Below are positions 1-6,632 of a stretch of DNA of 11,093 nucleotides, one piece after another (positions within the stretch are counted from its first letter, which is position 1; every line of letters starts with the position of its first letter). The stretch is from CAMBDR01 sp046597185. GTDB taxonomy: Bacteria; Pseudomonadota; Gammaproteobacteria; Burkholderiales; Burkholderiaceae_D. Made by a program: the position numbers and the translations under genes. The stretch is taken from contig JBKJLF010000856.1 in the NCBI GenBank assembly GCA_046597185.1, positions 1 to 11,093 on the forward strand, given 5' to 3'. Under the pieces are notes generated by a model. That model searched no databases, was not told where the DNA came from, and worked only from the letters and a program-made list of their open reading frames with translations.

Positions 1-1516
1 CAAACGTGATTTGCCCTGCGCCTTTGCCGCACACATCTTCAAAGCTGATGGTGGCTTGGTTGAGATGGCGTTTGGCGAGCGAATCCATATCGTGCCGCAT
101 ATGCGCTTCCAGCACGTAGGACGCGAGCATGGTGTCGTGCGCAATGCCGCGCAGTTCCACCCCTTGGTTGAGGAAGATGTGGCTATCGTATTTGAGGTTT
201 TGCCCGACTTTGGCGCGCGCCGGGTTTTCCAGCCAGGGTTTCAGTTTTTGCAGCACCAGCTCGCGCGGCAATTGCGCTGGCGCGCCGGGGTAGCAATGCG
301 CCACCGGAATATACGCCGCCACGCCGGGTTGGCAGCATAGCGAAATGCCGACCAATTGCGCCGTCATCGGGTCGAGCGAGGTGGTTTCGGTATCGACCGA
401 GGTCAGTTCGGCTTGTTCGATTGTGGTCAGCCAGGCGTCGAGTTGCTCGGGCGTGGTGAGCATTTCGTATTTGCGTTCGAGCGGTGGGAACATGTCCATT
501 GATTGGCCGGACTGGGTTGGCTGGGCTGGCTGCGCTGTTGCCGCCGTTGCCTCATTTGCATCACCCGTGGCGCTGGCACTATGCGCGGTGCCGGGCGTGT
601 GTGCGCCAGCGCTGGCAGCCGGGTTGGCCTGGGCCAATTGAGGATGAGCGGCCAGCAGTTCGCGCAGCAGGCTTTTGAAGCCGTACTCGATGAAAAATGC
701 ATGCATCGCGCTCACGTCTTCCGGCTGCGCTGGCAAGGATGCTTCGATGCTTTGCATATGTTCGGACAAATCGCAATCGGTTTTCACGGTAATTAAAACC
801 CGCCCCTGCGGCAGCCAATCTAGCGTCTGGCGCAGGTTTTCGCCCACCACGCCGCCAATCTCGGCGGCATGTTGCATTACGCCTTGCAGCGTGCCATATT
901 GCTGCAACCATTTCACGGCCGTCTTGGGGCCGCATTTGGTGACGCCGGGCACGTTATCGACGGTATCGCCGATCAGGGTTAAATAATCGATGATCAATTC
1001 GGGCGGCACGCCAAACTTGGCCAGAACGCCAGCTCGATCGAGCTTTTCATTGGTCATGGTGTTGATCAGGGTGACGTTGTCATTCACCAGTTGCGCCAAA
1101 TCTTTGTCCCCGGTGGAAACCACGGTATTCATGCCGCGCGCGGTGGCGGCCACGGCCAGGGTGCCGATCACGTCATCGGCTTCGATGCCCGGCACCATTA
1201 AAATCGGCCAACCCATGGCGCGCACGGCCTGGTGAATGGGTTCAATCTGGCGCGCCAGGTCTTCCGGCATTGAGGGGCGCTGCGCCTTGTATTCGGGGTA
1301 GAGATCATCGCGAAAGGTTTTGCCTTTTGCGTCGAACACGCAGGCGATGTAGGAGGCGGGGTAATCGATGCGCAGGCGGCGCAGCATATTCACCATGCCA
1401 TGCATCGCCCCCACCGGAAAACCGTCCGCGCCGGGCGGGTGGCGCAGGTCTGGCATGGCGTGGAAGGCGCGGTACAGATAGCTGGAGCCGTCAACTAGTA
1501 GCAGGGTATTATTCAT
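1..1516 (-). CDS. polA: DNA polymerase I, N-terminal part (gene continues past the left edge)
   Basis: About 505 residues are present, read from an ATG at 1516. The 5' nuclease domain fills roughly residues 1-290: it starts MNNTLLLVDGSSYLYRAF, with D9 and D62 in metal-binding positions, and contains GIEADDVIGTLA and a helix-hairpin-helix-like GDTVDNVPGV. A low-complexity Ala/Pro/Gln/Thr linker follows at about residues 290-345. The 3'-5' exonuclease domain then shows D375-T-E377 and NLKYD with D444; these sit a constant 20 residues beyond E. coli D355/E357 and D424, so proofreading residues are intact as far as seen. The third exonuclease motif and the polymerase domain lie outside the window. 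No strong ribosome binding site precedes the start. The protein fills gaps and removes RNA primers in replication and repair. The identification is secure. Confidence 0.97.
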   Translation of the reverse strand, partial: MNNTLLLVDGSSYLYRAFHAMPDLRHPPGADGFPVGAMHGMVNMLRRLRIDYPASYIACVFDAKGKTFRDDLYPEYKAQRPSMPEDLARQIEPIHQAVRAMGWPILMVPGIEADDVIGTLAVAATARGMNTVVSTGDKDLAQLVNDNVTLINTMTNEKLDRAGVLAKFGVPPELIIDYLTLIGDTVDNVPGVTKCGPKTAVKWLQQYGTLQGVMQHAAEIGGVVGENLRQTLDWLPQGRVLITVKTDCDLSEHMQSIEASLPAQPEDVSAMHAFFIEYGFKSLLRELLAAHPQLAQANPAASAGAHTPGTAHSASATGDANEATAATAQPAQPTQSGQSMDMFPPLERKYEMLTTPEQLDAWLTTIEQAELTSVDTETTSLDPMTAQLVGISLCCQPGVAAYIPVAHCYPGAPAQLPRELVLQKLKPWLENPARAKVGQNLKYDSHIFLNQGVELRGIAHDTMLASYVLEAHMRHDMDSLAKRHLNQATISFEDVCGKGAGQITF

Positions 1517-1579
1517 GGGAATTAGCGCTCTTTTTGATGAAATGGGTAGGTTAGGTGAAATTAAAATGGCGGTGCCGTT

Positions 1580-2425
1580 TTAGGCAAACAACCTCGCTGG
1601 CAATGTGGTCTCAATTGCACAAAGCGATGCATGCATCGCCGTTTGTTTAAGCATTGTGTCGGTATAGGCCAGGCGCAACAATCGCACGACTTCCTTTTCG
1701 GCCATTTGCTGGTGACCAATGGTGCGCCGCAGGCCTTGCGCAAGTATCCGCACCGTATCATGTCCTTGACAATAGGCCCACTGCGGCGCAGCAGGGCAGT
1801 GCGCAATCAGTGCCGCCTCAAGATCCGCGGGTTTTGCAAGTTTGCGGTACTCGTCCATCAAGCCTGCCAAGTCCAAAGACCAATCAGTGTTCGACACAAA
1901 GCGGTACGGTGAAAGCCCATTAAAATCCACGCAATGCCCGGCAACACTGTTCAAAAACCGAAGACGGCCAAATTCGCTGGCTGTACGTTCGATGTGTTCA
2001 ATAACCGATATGCCTCTGCTCCTTTCAAATTCAGCCAAAAGAACACTGTCTGCGTATTCGTACAACAACTTATGGAGTGCAGCACTATTGAGTAGTGTTG
2101 TCTCCAAATCATTGGCATCCGTCTGCACCAGGATATGCGGTGTATAGGGTGGCGTACCGTGGAGGCGGTCAAAATCGGCATCATATACCCCGGTAACGCC
2201 AGCAATTGCGGCCTGGTCAATTTTAAGGGATGCGCCTATCAGGTTGGGCCGCCCGCCGCAATCAATCAGCGAGACGTTATCGCGCTTGAGGTAATGTTTC
2301 CAAAACTTACTGTCATCCTCGCCTTCAACCAGGAAATGAACGCCATTAAAAATCGAACGCATCATATGGATTTCGCTGACGATGATGCCGGGGGTTTTGC
2401 TTGCATTCAGGGAAGTGGGCATCAT
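1580..2425 (-). CDS. DUF4435 (TOPRIM-like) protein, candidate AriB-type effector of a PARIS-like system
   Basis: From the ATG at 2425 the protein has 281 residues. It shows the DUF4435/TOPRIM acidic pattern: LVEGEDDSKFW with E34, then VYDADFD with D82, D84 and D86, then a TDANDLE motif with D103, D106 and E108. DUF4435 proteins beside an ABC-type ATPase are the effectors of PARIS; in the studied E. coli system AriB is a TOPRIM nuclease that is released after phage sensing and attacks tRNA. Length and position downstream of the ATPase gene fit AriB. The start is ambiguous: a TTG at 2434 lies 6 nt after a good AGGAGA, whereas the ATGs at 2425 and 2422 are 15-18 nt away. The start of a longer 303-residue reading (2491) would overlap the ATPase gene by 56 nt and is unlikely. 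The domain call is firm; the PARIS assignment is inferred. Confidence 0.85.
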   Translation of the reverse strand: MMPTSLNASKTPGIIVSEIHMMRSIFNGVHFLVEGEDDSKFWKHYLKRDNVSLIDCGGRPNLIGASLKIDQAAIAGVTGVYDADFDRLHGTPPYTPHILVQTDANDLETTLLNSAALHKLLYEYADSVLLAEFERSRGISVIEHIERTASEFGRLRFLNSVAGHCVDFNGLSPYRFVSNTDWSLDLAGLMDEYRKLAKPADLEAALIAHCPAAPQWAYCQGHDTVRILAQGLRRTIGHQQMAEKEVVRLLRLAYTDTMLKQTAMHASLCAIETTLPARLFA

Positions 2426-2435
2426 GGTGGCCAAA

Positions 2436-3797
2436 TCAGTTCTCCTGTTCAGGCGAGAGTACCACCAGCAGTTCAGAATGATCCCCAACAATATACGGCG
2501 AATGCGTTGCCATCAGCACGTCGAAACGGGCCAGACGGATGATGTCCAATAGATCGTCCATAAAACTTTTTTGCCAACTGATGTGAAGCGATAATTCCGG
2601 TTCGTCGATCAGCACCAGCGTGTTTGGCTTGACCTTAAATAAAAGGTCATACAACAGCACAAGTTCGTGCTGCTCGCCGGAAGACAGCGCGGAAACAGGA
2701 ATGGGTTTGCCATCCTTTCCGAAAATGGCCAGCCCGGCTTCGCGCGAAACCATGACCTGTTTATTGATAAACTTCCGATTCAACACACCAAGCAATATTT
2801 CAACGCGTCCAGCAAGTTCTTCCAAAGCTGCCAACTTCTCCTCGGTATCGCTTGCGTATACCGACATGACCGCCACCTGCTCCGATTTTAAAGCATCAAG
2901 TTGGGCGATTTGCAGGGGATAGGATTCCTGTACCGCATCACCGCTATCGAGAATGCCAATTTTTTTCAAGCGCTCACGGGTTTCTTCAACCCGTTGCATC
3001 TTTTCTTTGAGCTGCTCAATAGTGAGGGGAGTAAGGGTTTGCTGCAATAATCGTTGCGGAAAGGTCTGGTCAAGTTTTTGTGATTGCTTGGCATAGGTGG
3101 CCAGCGCGCTCTCAAGTTTTCGCTTCAAATCACGCGAATACTCTTGGACGGTATTAGTCGCTTGCCGTTCCGAATCTGGGCGGAACCCACGCTCCTCTGG
3201 AAAATTCGAGAGCCTGATCAGGCGTTGCGCTTCAATCAAATGAACATTAATCCGCCCACGCAACTCACGCAAACCCTTGGGTTCCCGATTTGCCAATTTT
3301 TTGGCCTCTCTAGGCATGTATTCATTTGCGCGGGCAATCAGTTCATCTGGGCCGATAGTTTCGTCCGTTCGCCTGTCAATCCATTCGTCTGGCCCTATCT
3401 GGGATAAAAACCGCATCTGTTCAGCCACTAGGCCAGCCAAGCGCCGAGTATTTAGTAACTCGCCCTCCAAGCTCGATGTTTGCTCATCGCCTTCATTTGG
3501 CGTAAAGCAAAGAAATATCCTTTGTGGCGCACTTGAGTTGCCTTCAATTTTAATCTGTGCCAAACTGTTATCGGAGAAAAGCATCTCGAAAGATTCAAAT
3601 GGAACACGCAAGATTTCATGGTAGCGCCCATTCAGAAAAGCATAAATCAATTTCAGCAAAACAGTCTTGCCAACGCCATTCGGCCCATGAATCACCGTTA
3701 CGCGATCCGCTTTTAACGTAACTTGATGGTCATACAGGCCAAACAAGCGTGTAACCTTGATTGACTTGATGCGCAGGGTCGTATCTGGTTGATTCAT
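2436..3797 (-). CDS. ABC/AAA-type ATPase (OLD/SMC-like), candidate AriA of a PARIS-like system
   Basis: This 453-residue protein has a complete ABC-type ATPase core. Walker A is GPNGVGKT at residues 38-45, the signature is LSSGEQ at 371-376, Walker B is LVLIDEPE at 394-401 with catalytic-type E399, and the switch histidine is H432 in ATHSPYIV. Between them, about residues 150-330, lies a charged, Leu/Gln/Glu-rich stretch that probably forms a coiled-coil or helical insertion, as in the AAA_15/AAA_21 and SMC/Rad50-like families. In PARIS, AriA assembles into an ATP-dependent complex that holds AriB and senses phage anti-restriction proteins; the gene order AriA then AriB is the same here. The ATG at 3797 has a weak GGGAT 8 nt upstream. 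The ATPase call is secure; the PARIS role is inferred, and another ATPase+DUF4435 family is possible. Confidence 0.88.
   Translation of the reverse strand: MNQPDTTLRIKSIKVTRLFGLYDHQVTLKADRVTVIHGPNGVGKTVLLKLIYAFLNGRYHEILRVPFESFEMLFSDNSLAQIKIEGNSSAPQRIFLCFTPNEGDEQTSSLEGELLNTRRLAGLVAEQMRFLSQIGPDEWIDRRTDETIGPDELIARANEYMPREAKKLANREPKGLRELRGRINVHLIEAQRLIRLSNFPEERGFRPDSERQATNTVQEYSRDLKRKLESALATYAKQSQKLDQTFPQRLLQQTLTPLTIEQLKEKMQRVEETRERLKKIGILDSGDAVQESYPLQIAQLDALKSEQVAVMSVYASDTEEKLAALEELAGRVEILLGVLNRKFINKQVMVSREAGLAIFGKDGKPIPVSALSSGEQHELVLLYDLLFKVKPNTLVLIDEPELSLHISWQKSFMDDLLDIIRLARFDVLMATHSPYIVGDHSELLVVLSPEQEN
2441..2446 (-). promoter_or_regulatory. Ribosome binding site AGGAGA inside the end of the ATPase gene
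   Basis: The sequence AGGAGA lies just before the TGA stop (2438-2436) of the ATPase gene. It is 6 nt from an in-frame TTG (2434) and 15 nt from the first ATG (2425) of the DUF4435 gene. The spacing favours the TTG start and suggests coupled translation of the two proteins. Confidence 0.55.
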
Positions 3798-3833
3798 TGA
3801 ATAATCCCAAAAATAGCTATCGATACATCATGC

Positions 3834-3862
3834 AAAATAACATGACAAGTTAAAACAACATG
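3834..3862 (-). repeat. Imperfect direct repeat in the leader of the ATPase gene
   Basis: On the plus strand AAAATAACATG (3834-3844) and AAAACAACATG (3852-3862) differ at one base and are 18 bp apart start to start. They lie in the AT-rich 159-bp gap between the toxin stop and the ATPase start. On the minus strand TTGTCA overlaps this region at the right place for a -35 box, but the -10 partner 17 bp downstream (TATCGA) is poor. The repeat could be a regulator site or chance. Confidence 0.3.
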
Positions 3863-3956
3863 CGGCATCAACGCTGCAATTGCGCCCGATTTTATCATAT
3901 TCATAAATAACAACAGAGGATTCCCGTGCAACGTAAGCGCAGGTTTAATGAGTATT

Positions 3957-4490
3957 TCAATCTGGTGGAAACTTAATTTGCGAAAACTGCCTTCCATTTT
4001 GAATCGCGACTCGCTCCACCTCCGCCGCTGAGGCAATCCAACCATTTCGCTCCAGAAAAATCAAAAATGCACGGGTGCTCACTTTGCGGCAGTTGCCGGG
4101 CAGCACAAAACTGTTGCGCGCAATTTTGTGATCTTCAAACAAAAACACACCGGTTGGCTCAGGCATCTGGCGCGCAAAATCGCCCATGATTTCGGCAATG
4201 GCCAACTCGCCCAAATTGGCCTTCCTGATCTTGGCACCCTGTTTTTGAAGTTTTTGAAGTTGTTGGTAATGCGCAAAAGTCTTGCTGGACAAGACCGCAA
4301 CCTGGTTCTGTGCCACCCAGGTGCCAATGGACAGACTGGTTGGCGTACTGTTGCGCGTCACTTCATGCAACACCATATCCACCACCTGCACCACCCAGCC
4401 GGGTTTTTTCAGCAAATCCAGCGCGTTGGCGTAAGCGAGCGTGATGAGCGGCCCGGCGTCGGGCAACAGCAATACAGGGGGGTTACTCAC
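3957..4490 (-). CDS. PIN-domain toxin (probable RNase of a type II toxin-antitoxin pair)
   Basis: The 177-residue protein starts with a GTG at 4490, 5 nt after the antitoxin stop, so translation is probably coupled; only a weak AAGG precedes the start. PIN features are visible: PDAGPLITLA with D11 near the N-terminus, E43 in VLHEVTR, E95 in NLGELAIAE, and D120 in FEDHKIAR. These four acidic residues match the metal-binding set of PIN ribonucleases. The antitoxin gene directly upstream supports a VapBC-like role, in which the toxin cleaves RNA (often tRNA or rRNA) when the antitoxin is lost. It is somewhat longer than a typical VapC (about 130-140 residues), with extra C-terminal sequence. The RNA target cannot be read from the sequence. 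Confidence 0.8.
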   Translation of the reverse strand: MSNPPVLLLPDAGPLITLAYANALDLLKKPGWVVQVVDMVLHEVTRNSTPTSLSIGTWVAQNQVAVLSSKTFAHYQQLQKLQKQGAKIRKANLGELAIAEIMGDFARQMPEPTGVFLFEDHKIARNSFVLPGNCRKVSTRAFLIFLERNGWIASAAEVERVAIQNGRQFSQIKFPPD

Positions 4491-4495
4491 AAGCC

Positions 4496-4843
4496 TTAAG
4501 CCAGTAATTCTTGCAAGCTGTCAACCATGGCCTCGGTGGTGGCACGGTCAAGACGCGGCATGGGCAAACGCGCTTGCGCCATCAGTAAAAATAAATCCTC
4601 TTCGCTGTCTATACCCAACTTTTCCATGGCGCTGCCCGCATCGGCACGCCCTAAAGAAAAATCGAGCAGATTTTTGAAGTTGTGGTTATTGCCCGCTTCG
4701 GCTGCTTCAAAGGTTTCCACCAGATAACGCAATTCGGCATTGAATAGCGCATTGACCGACGTATCGGATTTGGCGGCAATAATTTTGGCGCGCTTGAGCA
4801 AATTGCGCTCTACACTGCCTGTAAAATTAACGGTTTCGGCCAT
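4496..4843 (-). CDS. Ribbon-helix-helix-like antitoxin partner of the PIN toxin
   Basis: Reading from the ATG at 4843 gives 115 residues. That start has GAGGGG about 7 nt upstream, so it is preferred over an upstream ATG at 4912, which would add 23 hydrophobic residues and put the start inside the promoter. The N-terminus (ETVNFTGSVERNLLKRAKII, then SVNALFNAELRYLVE) has the strand-helix-helix pattern of RHH DNA-binding antitoxins. The C-terminal half is acidic and Leu-rich and ends in a segment with RLPMPRLD, the usual place for toxin binding. Repeated sequences immediately upstream are likely operators, so the pair probably represses its own transcription, as is common for type II modules. 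The exact family is not recognised. Confidence 0.75.
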   Translation of the reverse strand: MAETVNFTGSVERNLLKRAKIIAAKSDTSVNALFNAELRYLVETFEAAEAGNNHNFKNLLDFSLGRADAGSAMEKLGIDSEEDLFLLMAQARLPMPRLDRATTEAMVDSLQELLA

Positions 4844-4866
4844 GATGTTCCCCTCACTGATCAATG

Positions 4867-4896
4867 CACACAAATAACACACAAATGACACACAAA
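4867..4896 (-). repeat. Three CACACAAA repeats at 11-bp spacing, likely antitoxin operator
   Basis: CACACAAA occurs at 4867-4874, 4878-4885 and 4889-4896 on the plus strand, each exactly 11 bp from the next, about one helical turn. The array lies between the likely -10 box and the antitoxin start. RHH repressors commonly bind short, evenly spaced repeats on one face of DNA, so an autoregulatory operator is a reasonable reading. The repeat is seen directly; its function is inferred. Confidence 0.6.
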
Positions 4897-4906
4897 GCAG
4901 TGTAGC

Positions 4907-4938
4907 ACACAATTATGTGTTAGCACATAAAAATGCAA
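4907..4938 (-). promoter_or_regulatory. Probable promoter of the toxin-antitoxin operon with overlapping inverted repeat
   Basis: A perfect inverted repeat ACACA-ATTA-TGTGT occupies 4907-4920. On the minus strand it contains CATAAT (4917-4912), five of six bases matching TATAAT. A weak -35 candidate, TTGCAT (4938-4933), is 15 bp upstream, which is short. A repressor bound at the inverted repeat would cover the -10 box. The promoter strength and exact start site are uncertain. Confidence 0.45.
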
Positions 4939-4962
4939 CGCCACGGCGATGGGCGATTCTTG

Positions 4963-4991
4963 TTGGGATTACCCCGCATGTTTGTTAGAAT
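4963..4991 (+). promoter_or_regulatory. Probable sigma-70 promoter for the DUF2782-thrB operon
   Basis: TTGGGA (4963-4968, four of six consensus bases) and TAGAAT (4986-4991, five of six) are separated by 17 bp. A TG dinucleotide one base before the -10 box (TGT-TAGAAT) gives an extended -10. Transcription would start near 4998, leaving about 50 nt before the ATG at 5048. It diverges from the antitoxin promoter. Confidence 0.5.
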
Positions 4992-5047
4992 AGCGAGTTG
5001 AACGCCTGACATTATTGCTCTTTGTTGAATACTTTTGAATTGCCACT

Positions 5048-5614
5048 ATGAAACCGACCTTCGCCCCTACCCGTTCGGCTTATGCCCACACCCTTGGCTT
5101 GGCTTGCTTTATTGCACTAAGCTTAACTGGCAGCCATCTTGCAGCGCAAACTGCCGCCAGCGCTTCGGCCAACGCCTCAGCCAAATCCCTGCCACTGGAT
5201 CAAGTCCCCCAACTGGAAGTGGAAGAAGGCCCGAATACGCTGAAAAAACCGGACGCCAACAACAAACCCCTGCCCAGCACCCGCGACAATAACACCACAC
5301 TCAAACAATCATCAAGCCAAGGCAAGGCCACCCAGGTTGAAGTGAGCAAAGGTAAAAACACTTATTACGTCAAACCCAACGACCCCAAAGGCAGCGCCTT
5401 GCGCGGTGATGTGCAAAGCAACCCGATTCGCGGCACACAATGGAAAGTGATGGAATTTAATTCCAAACAGAAAAAGGCTGATCCGGCATCTGCCGCCCCC
5501 GCACCTGTAGCTGCGCCAGCAGCCGCTACGCACGCCACCCAAGGCGCAGCCAATGCTTCTGCCCCGGCACCGGATAATTCACTCGCCCTGCCACCCGCAC
5601 TGGAAACCAAATAG
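5048..5614 (+). CDS. DUF2782 family protein, probably secreted or membrane-anchored
   Basis: The 188-residue protein has a hydrophobic N-terminal segment at residues 16-33 ending in HLAAQ, fitting a signal peptide or anchor, so it should act in the periplasm or at the inner membrane. The middle is polar. Residues about 95-138 carry the recognisable core: VEVSKGKNTYYVKPNDPKG, then NPIRGTQWKVMEF, ending with the Gln-Trp typical of DUF2782. The C-terminal 45 residues are an Ala/Pro-rich tail without a motif. No strong Shine-Dalgarno precedes the ATG. The gene directly upstream of thrB in the same direction is a known betaproteobacterial arrangement and supports the call. The molecular function of the family is unknown to me. 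Confidence 0.75.
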   Translation: MKPTFAPTRSAYAHTLGLACFIALSLTGSHLAAQTAASASANASAKSLPLDQVPQLEVEEGPNTLKKPDANNKPLPSTRDNNTTLKQSSSQGKATQVEVSKGKNTYYVKPNDPKGSALRGDVQSNPIRGTQWKVMEFNSKQKKADPASAAPAPVAAPAAATHATQGAANASAPAPDNSLALPPALETK

Positions 5615-5667
5615 GCGCTTGCATTATCTTAAAACCTTTTTCTGATTAACTAACGATAGAATGCGCC

Positions 5668-6624
5668 ATGGCAGTTTTTACCCCGGTCAGCCTGAATGAC
5701 CTCATTGAATGGATCAAACCCTTTCCGCTAGGCCAAGTCCTGGCCATCAAGGGCATCAGCGCCGGCATTGAAAACAGCAATTTCTTCATTACCACCGAAG
5801 CCGGAGAATACGTTTTAACCATTTTCGAAAACCTCAATTTCGAACAGTTACCCTTTTATTTGTATTACATGCGCCATTTGGCGCAGCGCGGTATTCTGGT
5901 GCCGGAACCTATTCCCAACCAACGCGGCGATATCCTTCACTCGCTGCACGACAAACCCGCTTCCATCGTCACCAAACTGGAAGGCGATTGGCAAGCCAAT
6001 CCACAAGCCGTGCATTGCGCCGAAGTGGGCCGCATGCTGGCGAAAATGCATCTGGCCGGACACGACTTCCCCTTGCATCAGCCCAATTTACGTAGCATCG
6101 ACTGGTGGAATGCCACCACCCCGCTGGTATTGCCGTTTATGTCTGAGCGCAATCAACATCTGCTGCAAGCCGAAATGCATTTCCAACAGGCTTTTTTCGG
6201 CTCTGAACTATTCCGCCAACTACCCCAAGGCCCGATTCATGCCGACTTGTTTCGCAATAATGTGATGTTTCAGGGCGAGCAATTAACGGGCTTTTTTGAC
6301 TTTTATTTTGCCGGTTGCGATACCTGGGTATTTGATGTGGCCGTCACCGTCAACGACTGGTGCATCGATCTCAATACCGGATGCCTGGATCAGGCACGGC
6401 TACACGCGCTGATTGCGGCCTATCAAAGCGTGCGGCCATTTCATCAGGCAGAACAAAAAGCGTGGCAACCGATGTTGCGCGCCGCCGCACTGCGCTTTTG
6501 GATTTCACGCCTGTATGATTTTCACCTGCCGCGCAGCGCCGAAATGCTCACGCCGCATGACCCCGCCCATTTCGAACGTATTTTACGCGAGCGCATCAGC
6601 CATGCTGCGCCGCATTTATCCTGA
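5668..6624 (+). CDS. thrB: Homoserine kinase, ThrB type with aminoglycoside-phosphotransferase fold
   Basis: The protein has 318 residues, the usual size of this family. It phosphorylates L-homoserine with ATP to O-phospho-L-homoserine in the cytoplasm, the step before threonine synthase. The APH-like fold shows in GISAGIENSNFFITT near residues 28-45 (nucleotide-binding region), the catalytic loop HADLFRNNV with H191, D193 and N198, and a metal-binding DFY motif with D211 in GFFDFYFAG. The end of the protein has the family's RFWISRLYDFHLPR segment. It differs from the GHMP-type ThrB of E. coli. It follows the DUF2782 gene by 53 bp and the next gene starts 8 bp after its stop, so the three are likely co-transcribed. 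The ribosome binding site is weak. Confidence 0.93.
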   Translation: MAVFTPVSLNDLIEWIKPFPLGQVLAIKGISAGIENSNFFITTEAGEYVLTIFENLNFEQLPFYLYYMRHLAQRGILVPEPIPNQRGDILHSLHDKPASIVTKLEGDWQANPQAVHCAEVGRMLAKMHLAGHDFPLHQPNLRSIDWWNATTPLVLPFMSERNQHLLQAEMHFQQAFFGSELFRQLPQGPIHADLFRNNVMFQGEQLTGFFDFYFAGCDTWVFDVAVTVNDWCIDLNTGCLDQARLHALIAAYQSVRPFHQAEQKAWQPMLRAAALRFWISRLYDFHLPRSAEMLTPHDPAHFERILRERISHAAPHLS

Positions 6625-6632
6625 TCACTCCA

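Larger units (their letters stand above)
1580..4938 (-). other. Putative defence/stress island between polA and the DUF2782 gene
   Basis: Four same-strand accessory genes (RHH antitoxin, PIN toxin, ABC-type ATPase, DUF4435 protein) sit between housekeeping genes that I know as neighbours in betaproteobacteria (polA, and divergently DUF2782-thrB). By eye the block is more AT-rich than polA, especially around 3800-3950. No integrase, transposase, tRNA gene or clear target-site duplication is visible, so how it arrived is not shown. That it was inserted is inference from gene content and context; the exact ends are uncertain. Confidence 0.5.

Noticed and set aside
11..1235. Several open frames on both strands overlapping polA
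   Set aside because: They lie inside the continuous polA frame, have no domain features or ribosome binding sites, and result from high-GC codon use on the opposite strand.
1631..3624. Plus-strand frames opposite the ATPase and DUF4435 genes
   Set aside because: Their translations show no motifs, while the minus-strand genes carry complete ATPase and TOPRIM-type motifs.
4248..4265. Tandem TTTTTGAAG repeat in the toxin gene
   Set aside because: It encodes a QLQKLQKQ helix in frame and needs no other explanation.
4844..4912. N-terminal extension of the antitoxin from an ATG at 4912
   Set aside because: It would encode the CACACAAA repeats as a hydrophobic leader, begins inside the likely -10 region, and the ATG at 4843 has a good GAGGGG ribosome binding site.
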